Source: Labyrinthula sp. Ha (taxonomy: Eukaryota; Sar; Bigyra; Labyrinthulida; Labyrinthulaceae). Taken from it: a stretch of 64,000 nt of DNA. Below, piece by piece: positions 26,596 to 38,289 of this stretch. The stretch is taken from positions 2,754,264 to 2,818,263 of the forward strand of contig JAALGZ010000002.1 in NCBI GenBank assembly GCA_015227615.1, given 5' to 3'. A model generated the notes under the pieces. That model had not been told where the DNA came from and did no database searches. It saw only the letters and a program-made list of their open reading frames with translations. Numbering within the stretch: the first letter of the stretch is position 1; each line of letters begins with the position of its first letter. Position numbers and translations under genes: made by a program.

Positions 26596-27948
26596 TTAAA
26601 AACTAATCCCGTTGTCTTTTAACAACTTTTCATACTTCTCTATTTTTGCATTAGCTTCTCTTAGCTCTCTCTGCAGTTGCATAGCACTCTTAGGTGCATT
26701 CTTCTTTGCAGCTGCTGGTTTTGCAGTACCAGATGATAACACACCCTTCTTCTTTGGATCCATACTTACTTTAAATACTCTTCCTTCTTTACCTTCAAAC
26801 CATTCTTTACCCTTAACACTTGCCTTACCAGCATAAGTATCTGGATACAAATCCTTTTGAAACAAGTCACTCTTTCTAGGACAAATGAAACTCAGAGGAA
26901 CAACCTTGTCTGAACAAAGTTTCAACATCCTCGTTACCTCACATTTTGTTACATCAAGTGCTCGTGAAGGTACTACACACATCCCTCTGCACGGTTCGTT
27001 TGTTCTAAATTCATCCAAATGAAATTGCCAAGGTGCTCCATCTACAAGTTCATAGTATCTCACATTTGCATCCCCCTTTCCAGCAAGATAAAGCATATTA
27101 CGATCCTCGTCATAAAATGGTAGCATTACTCCTGCAGCTTGATCCACATTAACACTCGCATATGGTTTAGCCATAGCTCTTTGATCCCATAATCTAAACT
27201 GCCTTTTTGCTTGTCGATTAAATCCAACAGTACAAACCGCCTCTGAATTTCCCGGTCCCTTATTTGGGATAAATACAACTTTAGATGTCTTATGCCCATC
27301 ATGACAAACAAGTTCTTCCCGAACTTCACCGGTTCTAGGATCAATCAACCTTAACTTTTTATCTCTAGCTGTTGATGCTAAAACTTCTCCTGTTGAACTC
27401 CATGCACATCCATATAAAATTTCATTGTGATCCGTGGAAGATTTTTCCTCCTGTGTTTCTACATCCCAGATCTTAACGGTACGATCTGCACTACCAGTAG
27501 CAAGAACCCACTCAGCAGTAGGATGATGTAAAACTACAGTAACTTTCTTATCATGACCTACCATATCTCCCAAACTTTCACTTATACTTTCTTTTAATCC
27601 TTCTGGTGGAATCCCCCAAATCTTACAAACGCAGTCATCTCCGCCTGTAGCGATAAGTTGTTGCTGAAAGGGGTTAAAATCGAAGTCTAGAACTGGTCCA
27701 CGATGTCCATCAATACAAGGGAGAACACCAGAAGGTAATCTACGTTGTCCCTTTGGAAGATCCATACTGATCATTGCCAGGGAACCACCAGCTTGGTGGA
27801 TTGGGAAGGCCATGTACTTTGTGTTAGCTTTGATGTAGTTGTGGTCACCAATTGCAGTGGATAATCTGAAGTTTGAGTAGTTTTCATCAGCCTTTGGATT
27901 TTTAGCATATACATGGCGGACTTTAGAAGCTCTTACGAAACGCGACAT
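26596..27948 (-). CDS. corA: Coronin, actin-binding WD-repeat protein
   Basis: Complete intronless 450-codon gene, the usual length for a short coronin. The N-terminus (MSRFVRASKVRHVYA) is the conserved basic coronin start that contacts F-actin. WD blades follow (LDFDFNPFQQQLIATGGDD, VCKIW; WVLATGSADRTVKIWDV; RDKKLRLIDPRTGEV; FRLWDQR). A coronin C-terminal extension follows (LYPDTYAGKASVKG, EWFEGKEGRVFKVSMDPKK), and then a short coiled coil (ELREANAKIEKYEKLLKDNG) that would oligomerise the protein. Coronins bind actin filaments and regulate Arp2/3 and cofilin at the cortex during motility and endocytosis. Stop is TAA. The reading is unbroken, and the absence of introns contrasts with the neighbouring multi-intron genes. 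Confidence 0.97.
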   Translation of the reverse strand: MSRFVRASKVRHVYAKNPKADENYSNFRLSTAIGDHNYIKANTKYMAFPIHQAGGSLAMISMDLPKGQRRLPSGVLPCIDGHRGPVLDFDFNPFQQQLIATGGDDCVCKIWGIPPEGLKESISESLGDMVGHDKKVTVVLHHPTAEWVLATGSADRTVKIWDVETQEEKSSTDHNEILYGCAWSSTGEVLASTARDKKLRLIDPRTGEVREELVCHDGHKTSKVVFIPNKGPGNSEAVCTVGFNRQAKRQFRLWDQRAMAKPYASVNVDQAAGVMLPFYDEDRNMLYLAGKGDANVRYYELVDGAPWQFHLDEFRTNEPCRGMCVVPSRALDVTKCEVTRMLKLCSDKVVPLSFICPRKSDLFQKDLYPDTYAGKASVKGKEWFEGKEGRVFKVSMDPKKKGVLSSGTAKPAAAKKNAPKSAMQLQRELREANAKIEKYEKLLKDNGISF

Positions 27949-30900
27949 TGTTCTTGTGTGCTTTTGTGTTTGCTTTACTTTTTTCTTCTCCTGAGTTTTT
28001 TGGATACGGTTTGATTTGTGAGGAATGACTATTTCAGCCAGGGTTAGACTTATCCGTTTCTATTCATGGCATACTAATAGATATTGAGAGTATAAATAGC
28101 ATTAATATTATAGTAAAAATAGTATTATTATCTATAATATTAAGTGAGGAGGTTTTTGTGGGGACATGGTGTCTTAAGTGAAATTACAGCGTAAGAAGAA
28201 TATTTAAACTGATTTCATATTCAATACAATATTTCAAGATTCTCGAAATAATAAAAAAATGTTTGAGATATTATAATTAGATTATTTTCAATCGTTGAAA
28301 TAAAACTAGATATTGTTGAAACTAAAATAAATGATTTAAATACACCTCCCCTTGTGTCAACTCATACTCTGGATATACAATATATTGAATTTGTTTAATA
28401 TAGAATTATTATAATTGAAAATGAAAAGTTAATAAAGAAGAGCAACATATTCTTGATATTTTTTTCTCATGTGATAAACAGACTTCCATAAAAACATACT
28501 AGGAATATCCGTGCAATGACTCTATTATCATTTTCCGAGGGGTGTTAGTTAAGAAGACCTTTTGAGTCAGGGAATTAGATCACCTATCGCAGTTTTATCT
28601 TACCATAAAAAAACATTAGTGTACTTTTGAATGTAATTAATTATATTGTTAAGTAGGAGAAATCATAAAAGGCTCCAATAGAGCAGTAAAATATGCCTAA
28701 AGAGAATTAACAAGCAGTTCATATTTAAAACCATTGGACCAACAACAATCTTATAGACTGCTTGCCTGCAAGTTAGCACACTAGTCTCTTTATTAAATAC
28801 CATTTTATTTCAATTCAAGTAACATGTTTTTTGAAGTACTGGTGGTACTCATCCTTCAACCTATACATAAGAACTCATTCTCTTTGTACGAATCAAGAAT
28901 ACAGAAAATGAATAGTTGAATATTATTGAGATAGAAGCTATATCCAATAAAGAACTCTTAAGTCCATATCATAATTTAATCCTTTCCTGATTCTATGTTC
29001 ATAATAATTCACGGGACCCCGAGAACAGGAGGTACCGGATCGAGTACTTTAAGAGGGAAATGGAAGTTGGTACAGTTCCTGTTTTAAGTTGATGTTACAA
29101 TTATTAGTACAACTTCTATAAGAATTGAACACTTTGCATTGCATAGGATAATTTACGACAATTCCTACAGAGAAAAAAGTTTGGTTATATACCTTATGAA
29201 AATTTCTTAAAGTAGAATAGAGAAAACCTATCAACAGACCACACAAACCTCTTGGCACGTGTGCTGCAATTATCATCATTCCTGAAAAGAAAACTTCAAT
29301 ATTGAAAAATCTGAGAATGCAAGAAAGTCTTTGGAAATACCAGGATAAGCGTTCATGAGCAGTAACGGGAAATACAAGTTCTGTTTAGAAAAAAAATATA
29401 GTCCAACCTAATTTTCACTCTAAGGATTCAGCGAACTTTTTTTTATATATGGAGCAGCTGAATACACAAAGAAAACCGGAGTTTTCACTCAAGGTAGAAA
29501 CATGAATTCCAAGAAAATATCAGGTTAGGCTCTTGCAGTCACAGTAGTGCCCAGAAATATTTTTGTGATGTTGGTCCATGGTCATTTTGTCTCTCCATAT
29601 CAACAAAGGTTGAGCGCTATGAATTTTACTTTCACTAAAAAGTTTACAGCAGAAAAAACTCCTTGCAATACCTCAAATTATGGAAACATGCCAATTAATT
29701 AAAGTCTTGGGAGTTATTTAGGTATCGTGGAGATCTGAAAGCAGTTGCCTTCCTTTTCTTGTTGCTCTTTTGTGCCGCTAAACTATACACCATCCACAAC
29801 AGATGATTAGGGTGCATTCTGAAGTTAACTATGGAGGAAGAATATAGAATCAGAACTAGCGTCAAGATCATTATTTAATCCTATAAGTGACAAGAGCATT
29901 ATTTCTGTGAAAAAGATAAAAAAACAACAGTGATAAATACTGCCTTTATCTAAAATCTGCAAATAACTGATTGCCGAAACTTATGACTTATGGAAACTAG
30001 AGCTACAGTCTCATAAGAGTACCTCTTCCCCTGGAAATTCGAGTATAAGAGGCAGGATTTAGTCATCTTGTCTTTGCTAAAGCTTGATTCGGGTTTCTTG
30101 CTAAAATACTAACTATACATTTTTTTTTCAAAAATGGAGAGAGTTTCTAATAAGCTGCTTCTCCAGGCGAAAGATTCTCATCACCGCAAACGTGCTTGCA
30201 GTTTCTATTATTAACCAAGATAGGAAATGTACCTAGGTCATGTATTTTCCCGTGATTTCACTTTGAACTACTCTGTTGTCTCCATTATCAATATTAAGGA
30301 CTGCAAGCCGTATGAAAGAACAGCTGTGTACTGATCATTGTCTTAGAAACCTGGATGCATTCTTAGAGCACCTACAGAAAATTCTAAGTTTCCTCTCTTA
30401 GTTCTCATGCTTAGACTATCGCAAGAGTATTATATCTCCCAATACGTATCTCTCCTCCATCATATTTCAAATTCGGTACTGGAAACTGATGTTTGTACAA
30501 AAATTGTGGTTGCGTAAGACATCTTATCTTCAGCTAACAAGAAACCTTTATTCAAGGTAAAGTCATATTATAGGAACATTTAGCCATCGTAACTTTTGTT
30601 CAATTGATTATGAATAGCTTTACTAATGATTTGTTACAGTAGTAATCCAGGAAAACGAATAGATAGAAACCCCGCATGCGCATGAAATTTTTGCAGTGCA
30701 TTTATTTGGGAATATTGATCCTACTTGGTTTCTATAATATCAAATGGATTTGTCCACTAGAATGGTAACACAATGCTAACAAAATAAAACACGCGTTTAT
30801 GGGAAACCAGTAATGGTTCCATTTATATTTTTCAGCAGTTTCATAAACACAACACAAAGAAGGAAAAAGGAAGCATTAGGCTACATACTTTTTTGCATTA

Positions 30901-32639
30901 CTTTCTTCTCAATAAATGCTAGATTTAGAGAAAACAGATATGGCAAAGGCTATTACTGTACTCAATCATAAATACCCTCTCACAAGAACCCATCAGCCAC
31001 AACATTTTCTTAACAAATCTGTGTGTTCGAATGGACTGAGATTATGCATCTTAGTATGCTCAGTCCAAAGTTTAAGAAAAACGACTACTGCAAAATTTTG
31101 ATGTGAGCAAGTAATGCTATTCACTGTGTATTAAAAGTTTTTTTATATAAACTAATACTTTTCCCAATACGTATCCAGCTGAAACCAAAGTTATTTATTG
31201 CCGTGGCGGACCAAGATAGATAATTTCCATCTGGGTCTGATCGGGCTCTGATAGAAGCAAATCACACCAAGATGCATTTAATTAATGTTGAAATGGATTC
31301 CTCAACACTGGAAAACCATTTTTTATGTCCAATTTTGATGGGAAAATTTCTCCTCTCTGTTTACAATGCTTGTGTGTATTTTTGCCATCAACATCCTGTG
31401 CATTTATATACCTGTTTTTTTCATCCAAAGTAGGTTCCATTCAAAAAGAGTTTTTGGATCCGGTTTAGCTAAACATCGACTGAAGCGAGATTCCGATTTA
31501 CATCGAGATCTTTTCACGTCTAACAGTAAAAAGAAGCTGGGGTTTCCAAACCATGCACAGCTCTACCTTTGAACTAGACTCTAATCAAGAACCAGCAAAA
31601 GTATTATTTCTGTTCGTACGGTAACATGAAAAGTAAAGATCTTGCTTTCATGGTTTTCATAAGTCAACTTCGAATGTGCATAAGGTCGCTGTATCTGCTT
31701 CTAAGAAGAAACAAATCTACGCATAGAAAAGTAAATGATCAATGCCATTTTACCCAATTAGCATCAGTTAACTTGATTTCCCCCCTTCTACTATAGCAAA
31801 AATAGACGTGAACCGTTAGTTTTTATTAAGTATGAGCTCTTCTCCTAGACTTTCGGTCTACGGATTTTTCATTTTAGAGAAGCTTACTGTTCTTTTTTCA
31901 ACGTGCTTTTCGTGGCCTTGTTATATGTTCAAGTCTCGATCATATCCCGGGTATTGGATTGATCCTCTCATGAGAAACACACAGGCGCACTCTAATCCGT
32001 TTAAACTGCATGTGTTGAGAATATAGTGAAGCTCTACATGAAATCTGTCAAAATGAGCAGTATAACTGGAGTTGAATGTCAAGATAGCCGGTATTTCTAA
32101 TGAATATACGAGGTGTATCTTGAGCTACAGCCATGCAGGAATACCAACACTTATCCCAAAAAATATTCTGGCTTGGCTAAGACCTCCTCCAAGAGTTATT
32201 CTCAACATAATCATCCTATTATTTTCTTGTATCGATGGAAACAGCCAGGAAGGTAAATAGGTATACATTCATGGTTGTGATGGCTACACATGTGCGCGAG
32301 CAGATGCAACTCAACTTCATTTGGTTTGAATTAAGAGAGCTATAGTCAAGGTTCTACTTCTGCAATTGAAATGTTATCTATGAGATGATTCTCATGCTTA
32401 ACTCTTAGGGGAGACTACAATTCCTGGTGTCCGGGATTCATTTTAGCCAAATTTTCTAAAGTTCAGGTGAAAAAACTGAACTACTCATGAATCTGACCTT
32501 TTAAATTAACGTAACTTGATTTTTAAGGTGGGAGTGTGGTACTGCGAATATGGAATTACCTGGATTTGACAAGGAAGCCCTGATAGCCCTCCCTCTCGAT
32601 TGAGACATCTCGCGTCACAAATCTGCAGCCACTAGAGCC
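27949..32639. other. Gene-free tract
   Basis: Immediately upstream of coronin the sequence is very AT-rich. From about 29 kb onward it is slightly richer in GC but has no supportable gene. The stretch 31200-32260 shows mildly fewer stops than expected in one plus-strand frame, which could be old coding sequence, but I recognise nothing in it. Confidence 0.5.
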
Positions 32640-33165
32640 AATCAGATTTTTTAGAAACGTCAATTTTCAAGAAATGAAGTTCTAGAAGAAGGATCAAATG
32701 AAGAATAACAAAAATGGGTATAATGGAAATGAAGATGCTACTCCAGTCTTGGGTTTTAACACGATTCAACCAGGAAGTGAATAATGGAATTTGTGAACTT
32801 CACCACTTGTTGCGGAGCTTATCTATGGCGATTCGACGATGTGTCAGGAGAGGCGTTGGGAACAGCTGTTACGGGAAGATTTCGTGTTACATGTTGAAAG
32901 CTACTTTTTTTCTTTCAGACTAGGCATAAGTGTATTATTGAGATATTTGCAATAGTCAGGGTTGCTGTTTGAGGGGATCGGTTTCTTTGAGTCCGGAGTC
33001 AGATACTTCTCGCAATGTCATTGGTCAGATCGATTTCTAAAAATTTTTTTTCACCATACTTCGTCTGAATAATCGATGCGCAGAAAAAAAAAATTCCAAC
33101 ACAGACAAAAAATAGAGGAGGCAAGGAACAAAGTGAAGCGTACTAGAAGATACCAAATACATATT
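32640..33165 (+). pseudogene. Decayed coding sequence, unidentified
   Basis: One plus-strand frame reads through about 155 codons with only four internal stops. Protein-like stretches include ATPVLGFNTIQPGSE, LVAELIYGDSTMC, ERRWEQLLREDFVLHVES and a basic end (RRKKKFQHRQKIEEARNKV). This tract is likely to come from an old gene or mobile element, but I do not recognise the family. It lies between a gene-free tract and an antisense LINE fragment. Confidence 0.35.
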
Positions 33166-33211
33166 AATAGTTAAAAAACATTAAAATGTGAAGCTGCCTA
33201 ACCCTAGCGTA

Positions 33212-33236
33212 GCGGGGAGCATGAAAGGCTCCCCGC
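33212..33236. other. GC-rich perfect hairpin
   Basis: A 9-bp perfect stem (GCGGGGAGC / GCTCCCCGC) with a 7-base loop (ATGAAAG), in AT-rich surroundings. It is followed by a short GC-rich stretch up to about 33280. It could be a transposon end, an RNA structure or a relic of inserted DNA. Confidence 0.7.
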
Positions 33237-33719
33237 GTCTTTAAAAATGGCCCCCATGACTCGGCCCTCGAGGAAGATGAGGATGAATTTATTTTTTTTT
33301 CCATAGCTTGAACACAGAAACATTAAAATATGTGTGAGAGTTAATGAATAATTATATGAAGTGACATAGATAGAAGTTTAAGATAAATAATTTTGAAAAC
33401 TGAAATTCAGAAGATTTAGATTTTTGTTTAAATTAAAATTTATAACTTAAGTGGGTTCATACTCTAATCTAGGTGCAATTTTTTTTTAAATGGATTTGAT
33501 ATTTTAATTCAGCTGCAACTTTTTTTATCATTACTATTTTCTTCCTTTTTTTAATTCAAACTGTTTTCTTCTTTTTCTTAATTCAGCTGTAACTTTTTTA
33601 TCCAAACTCGTTTTCTTTATTAATTCTTTTCGTTGGTTTTGAATTTCAGATTTGTTGGTTTGATTTTTTCAAAAAAGTTTTTGGGCAATCAAAAATTCGG
33701 CCAATGAGATTTAGGAGTA

Positions 33720-34290
33720 TTTGACTCCGGGGTTAAAAAAACATATTCGCTGTTTGAGCATTATCTGCTGTGTAATGGGAAATCGAGTTGGTTTAGTTGT
33801 AGCTTATTCCTACAAGATCTTTAGGTGTATCAAATGTTTAGAATGTCAATGGTGTTGGTGGAGGATGAACAAGAGATCTTGTTTTGCTTATCTATGTGTT
33901 CTTGTACATGTCTTTCATGACAGTGGGTAGTCTTGGAGGCACTTTGCTTGAATTATCTTTGTATACAGATCAGGTGCAAGTTACGAGGAGAATAGTGTCT
34001 CTTATCTTTCTGTTGTTCCTACAGTAAAAATGAATGTATATACGTTTCTAAGCGTTATGCTGTAATTCTGGTCTAGCAAGACTGATTGGTGTAGAGGAGC
34101 TTGTCTTGTTGAGGCATTCTGCTCCTGTGCTTTTCTTTTCCTGCACTGCAAGGACGTTTACAAGGGAAGCAAGCGCGCGGTTCTCAACTAGTGTAAGCTT
34201 AAATGTTTCAAGGTGGTTAACATTCACTGTTAAAACTTTCGTTGAACAGGAATCTAGTGTCTTGATAACTCGGAAGTATCGAATAAGCGT
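33720..34290 (-). mobile_element. LINE endonuclease fragment, decayed, antisense
   Basis: On the minus strand, from about 34260 downward, one frame reads VLTVNVNHLETFKLTLVENR and continues with ALASLVNVLAVQEKKSTGAE. It aligns closely with the start of the endonuclease of the LINE at 44.3 kb (ITSVNVDRLTSYKLRSIEEY, then ALTADTNVLAIQEVGSKGAE). Shared features are the catalytic Asn of xVNV, the KL...E...AL spacing, NVLA and the catalytic Glu of QE. The DNA also matches closely around AACGTCCTTGCA. Below about 34070 the frame is broken by stops and the similarity fades. The left boundary is approximate. Confidence 0.6.
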
Positions 34291-34320
34291 TCTGACATGT
34301 GTCTCTGTTCATTAACGGTT

Positions 34321-34910
34321 ACTTTGTTTTCCAAGTTTTCCGTTGCCTAATAATTTTCGCTTCATAAAGGCCTTCAATAATGCAAAAGTACAATTCCTTG
34401 TGAGGGAAAACTAAAGTCTAAGGAGTGAAGAAGAAGAATTCTATTACTCTCCATCTCTTTGAAAGTTGAAGTAATTACTCTAGATATTAAAAGAAATCTA
34501 TAGTTCTCAAGAATCTTTGCAAAGGGTGGAAAGTTTGACAAGCTCAATTTATCTTTAAGTCCTTGCGTCATATGTTTTTTTTATCCCAGAATATTGTATT
34601 TCGTTCAATATTCTTTCAAAAACTTGCTGATTTTATTATAACACCCTTAAAAGAATAGTATTTTCACGTCGAATAATGGACGAGGAATTTACACACTAAT
34701 CGCAGTCTATGCCCATATTAATATCATTAATAAAATTTTGGTAGTAAACTGTTAGAAAATATATATTGAAATAATAACAATATTATTCCATAAAATAATG
34801 TTGATAGAAATTACTATATTATACGTAAATACTGTACGGAAAATGATACTGTAAAAACTGTAAAATACTTCAGGGTGTATTAATAAAAACAACAAAATTG
34901 ACAAAGAAAA
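34321..34910. other. Upstream region of the receptor-like gene
   Basis: Very AT-rich 590 bases with no coding signal. It presumably holds the promoter of the gene starting at 34911, but no element can be named. Confidence 0.4.
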
Positions 34911-37900
34911 ATGTCAACAGAAGGATTCTTGGAAGACCAAGAAGAAACAGAAAGTTATTTTCGTCAAGCAATGGGTCAAGGTCTTTTTGGTAATACACAA
35001 CGAGATCGAACTCGTGCTTTTGTAACTGAGAAAAAAGGATCCGGGTACAATAATGAAAAGGGTGGAGGAAGCGTTCAGCCAATAAGTTCAGGGTTTTCAT
35101 TAAATTTTAATAAAAGAGTGAAAGAAGATTTTAAAAAACAAGTTAAAAGTTATAATTCTTTACAAGCAAAAGGTTTAAAAGAAGCCTTAGATGAAAATAC
35201 ATATTCTTCACTTGGATGGGGTGTTACAAAAAAAAGTAGTGTTCAAAAATCAAAGAAAAGCAAATCTTTAGAAGTTACGGCTGTTGAAATAAAAACAATA
35301 ACTTTTTTAGGACTTCTTCCTAATGAACTTTTAGCTATTTTTATTGGTTTCTGCACAACTTTTGTACTTGCTTATGTAACTATTAGGTATTTTTAACGTA
35401 TAGGTTACAATAGTTGTATTAAAAGAAGAAAGTGTTCCAAAAGCAGATGGAGTAATTAAACTTGGAAAAACTATTTTTGACAGTGTTAATGAGAATGAAA
35501 ACATTTTTTATAATTTGAATTTTACTGAAGAAAATTATTCTTTTTCTCCATTTGATATTTTTGTTGTATTAGTTCGTTCATCAGAAACTTTTTCTTTGAA
35601 TATGAGTGAAAATCTTGATTACGAAAATGAAGAATTTAATCCAACACTTAGTATATTTTCTATTCTATTTATTTTTTCTTAGCAATTTGGAAAAGACCTT
35701 ATTCTGTGTTAACTGAAAATGATGATATTATGTTTTCTTATGATCAAAATTCAACCTGTATTTTTTCCTTTAAAGAAAAACCAAAAAATATTGTTGTTGA
35801 AGTTTCTCCTTTACTTGGAATAGGAAAAGGAAATTTTAAGTTAGAGTTCTTTAGAGTTTCTCAAACTCTTTTTTCAAATAGTATATTGTATTATTTTTTC
35901 ATTTTTAGGTGAAATAATTTCAACTTTAGAATATAAAGAAATAAAATATTTTTTAATTAACTTAGAAAAGGGAAGTTATTCTTTTTATTCTTACTCAATT
36001 GACTTTGAAGATTTTATTGATCCTATCTTAAGAATATTTGATTCTGATGGTCGTGAAATAAGTGAAGTATTTCAATCTTCACCTTTTGATTTCGGAGTTA
36101 AAATGTTTTTCAATTGTAAATCTTCTGGTCAATATGTTCTTGAATTACGTAATATTTCACCAATTACTCTTGATTTAGCTGTTTTCTTTAAACAAGTTGA
36201 AGTTTCTTCTCTTTCTCCTTCTTCGGAAATATCAGGGGATATTTATGAAGCAGATTCAAATGTTTATAAATTAGACTTGAGTAAAGAATATTCTTATACG
36301 TTTGAATTATCTCATTTTCTCTATGAAGAAGGTGTTGAACAATATGCTTGTATCTTGTTTTCTTTTCTTAATATTTAGTGTTTTCGAATGATTTACGAGT
36401 TGTAATTTATCAAACTTTTTGGCCTGGATTAGCTTATAGACTTTCTACAGATTCTAATTTAAGAGTTTTAACTGGAACAACTGAAATTGATGCTTACATA
36501 AAATCCTGGTTTCCTTGTAATGTAATTGGATTTGAACCTGTTCATAACTGTTCTGAAATTGAGTTTATTGCTGAAAATAATTTTTCATTTACTTTTCAAC
36601 CAACATCTTCTGAAAGTTTTTTTTTAGATTTATTTTCAATTAATCCAATTTTTATTAATCGAAATTTTAGTCGAACAGTTGGAAATTTTACCTTAAAAGT
36701 CACAAGAGAAGAAAAAAGTTTAGATAACATTGAAGAAGTTGTTTTACTAGATTACAACGCTGGTTTTGAACAATGTGGATTTGATTCTGATCAACTTACT
36801 ATTCAAGAAGATTGTGAACCTGGAACTTGGCTTTTTTGTAGATATGAATTTATGACATTATCTTTTGATTTAGTTTCTCCAAATCAAGTAGAAAATTTCT
36901 GTGAATGTGTTTCTTTCATGTGTTCAACAATTCGAGGTAATAAAGTTTCTGAAACTTATGAATTAGGATTAAGATTTGGTCACATAACTTTATTAGTTTT
37001 ATCTGTTTTTGCTTTTCTTGGGCTAATTAAGATTTCTCTTAATATATTATTTAGTGGAAAATTATTATCCACAAGATGTTCGACTTTACTTTTTGCAATA
37101 TGTTTTTTTCTTTTCTCTATTGGATTTTTTTATACAGAAATTAAATTTGATAAAGCAACATATAAAATAAAAGAATTAAGCTCAATATTTGTTGATAGTA
37201 TTGAAGAAAATGAAGCTGAAGAAAGTGTTCTGAGTATCAGTTATTATAATTTGAATCCTTTTGATTATTTTTTTGATTTTGCTCAAGTAGAAAGTATTCT
37301 AAATCAATCAAACTCAACAGATTATGAAATATATGATGAAGAACAAGTAAAAAATATTATTAAGAATGCAAAATTTTCTGACTTTAGAAAACTATTCTTA
37401 TTTAACCATCTTTTCAATAATTTGTACCAAGGATTTGCTATTTTATCTTTTTTGAGTATTAGTTTAATATGGATTGAAGTTGAATTAAGAGTAAGAAGCT
37501 TAAACATAAAAAAAAGAAAAACTATTATAAAAAATTTATCAAATTCTTTAAGAATAGTTCAATTTCTAGTTTCAAGTTATGGTTTTTTCTTTGCTATTCG
37601 TTTAATAAAGACAAATTTAAAAAGTTATAATAATTCTATGTATATTATTATGGTGTTTGTTTCTTTTTTTATTATTTTATTTAACCTAAAAGCTAGAAAA
37701 TCTGTTGATTTATCTCTTGAAAAAGTACAAAAAATATCAACAGAAAACTTTATATATCTAGAAAACCTTAAAAAAAGAGTTAGAACAACTTCAACAATTA
37801 TTATATTATGTAATTTAGGACTATTTTTTGTTTATTTTTATTCTGCAGTTCAACAAACTTCTTATGAAGAATTACTTACAGCTAAAAATAATCCTGTTTC

Positions 37901-38234
37901 TATAATAACTTCAATATTTCAACAACTTTATATTTTTATTGGAATGAGCTGTATTTTTTGGTATAGTTATTCAACATATACAATGCAAGAAATAAAAGAT
38001 AAACAAAAAAGAAATGAAGATGAAGAAAGTACAGTTATTCAACCTCAAACTAATCTTCCTACAATGAAATTATCTCATGATGAAGATTTTTTTAGAATCC
38101 ATGCTACTAATTTTATTGATCCAACAAATAGTTTTTATCGAGACCAAAGTAATTCTCGAAAGTATCTCAAGACTGTTAGTGGTTTTTCGGGATTCTCGGA
38201 TTCAAGTCAGTCTCAAAATGAGCACTATGTGTAA
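34911..38234 (+). CDS. Large receptor-like membrane protein, five exons
   Basis: Exons 34911-35375, 35404-35650, 35683-35880, 35909-36349 and 36379-38234 are joined by GT...AG introns of 28, 32, 28 and 29 bases. Each keeps the frame, giving 1068 residues. Residues 1-130 are hydrophilic and basic. A hydrophobic segment follows at about 133-160 (NELLAIFIGFCTTFVLAY ...), and then roughly 490 residues of beta-rich ectodomain with N-glycosylation sites and clustered Cys near its end. About seven hydrophobic helices lie between residues 650 and 990, starting with HITLLVLSVFAFLGLIKISL, with a long loop between the second and third. The tail of about 80 residues is hydrophilic and Ser-rich. The plan (ectodomain plus seven helices) recalls seven-transmembrane receptors or GOST-type proteins, but no family motif is recognised. 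Start: the first Met, after an A-rich leader. Stop is TAA. It converges on the LRR gene with 55 bases between. Confidence 0.85.
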
Positions 38235-38289
38235 ACAATCAAAATAGTATTTTGAGTATATGTAACTTTTAACTATTAAGTGTGTTATG

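Noticed and set aside
31200-32260. Decayed gene in a frame with slightly fewer stops
   Set aside because: The depletion is small and explained by locally lower AT content. No protein-like pattern was convincing.
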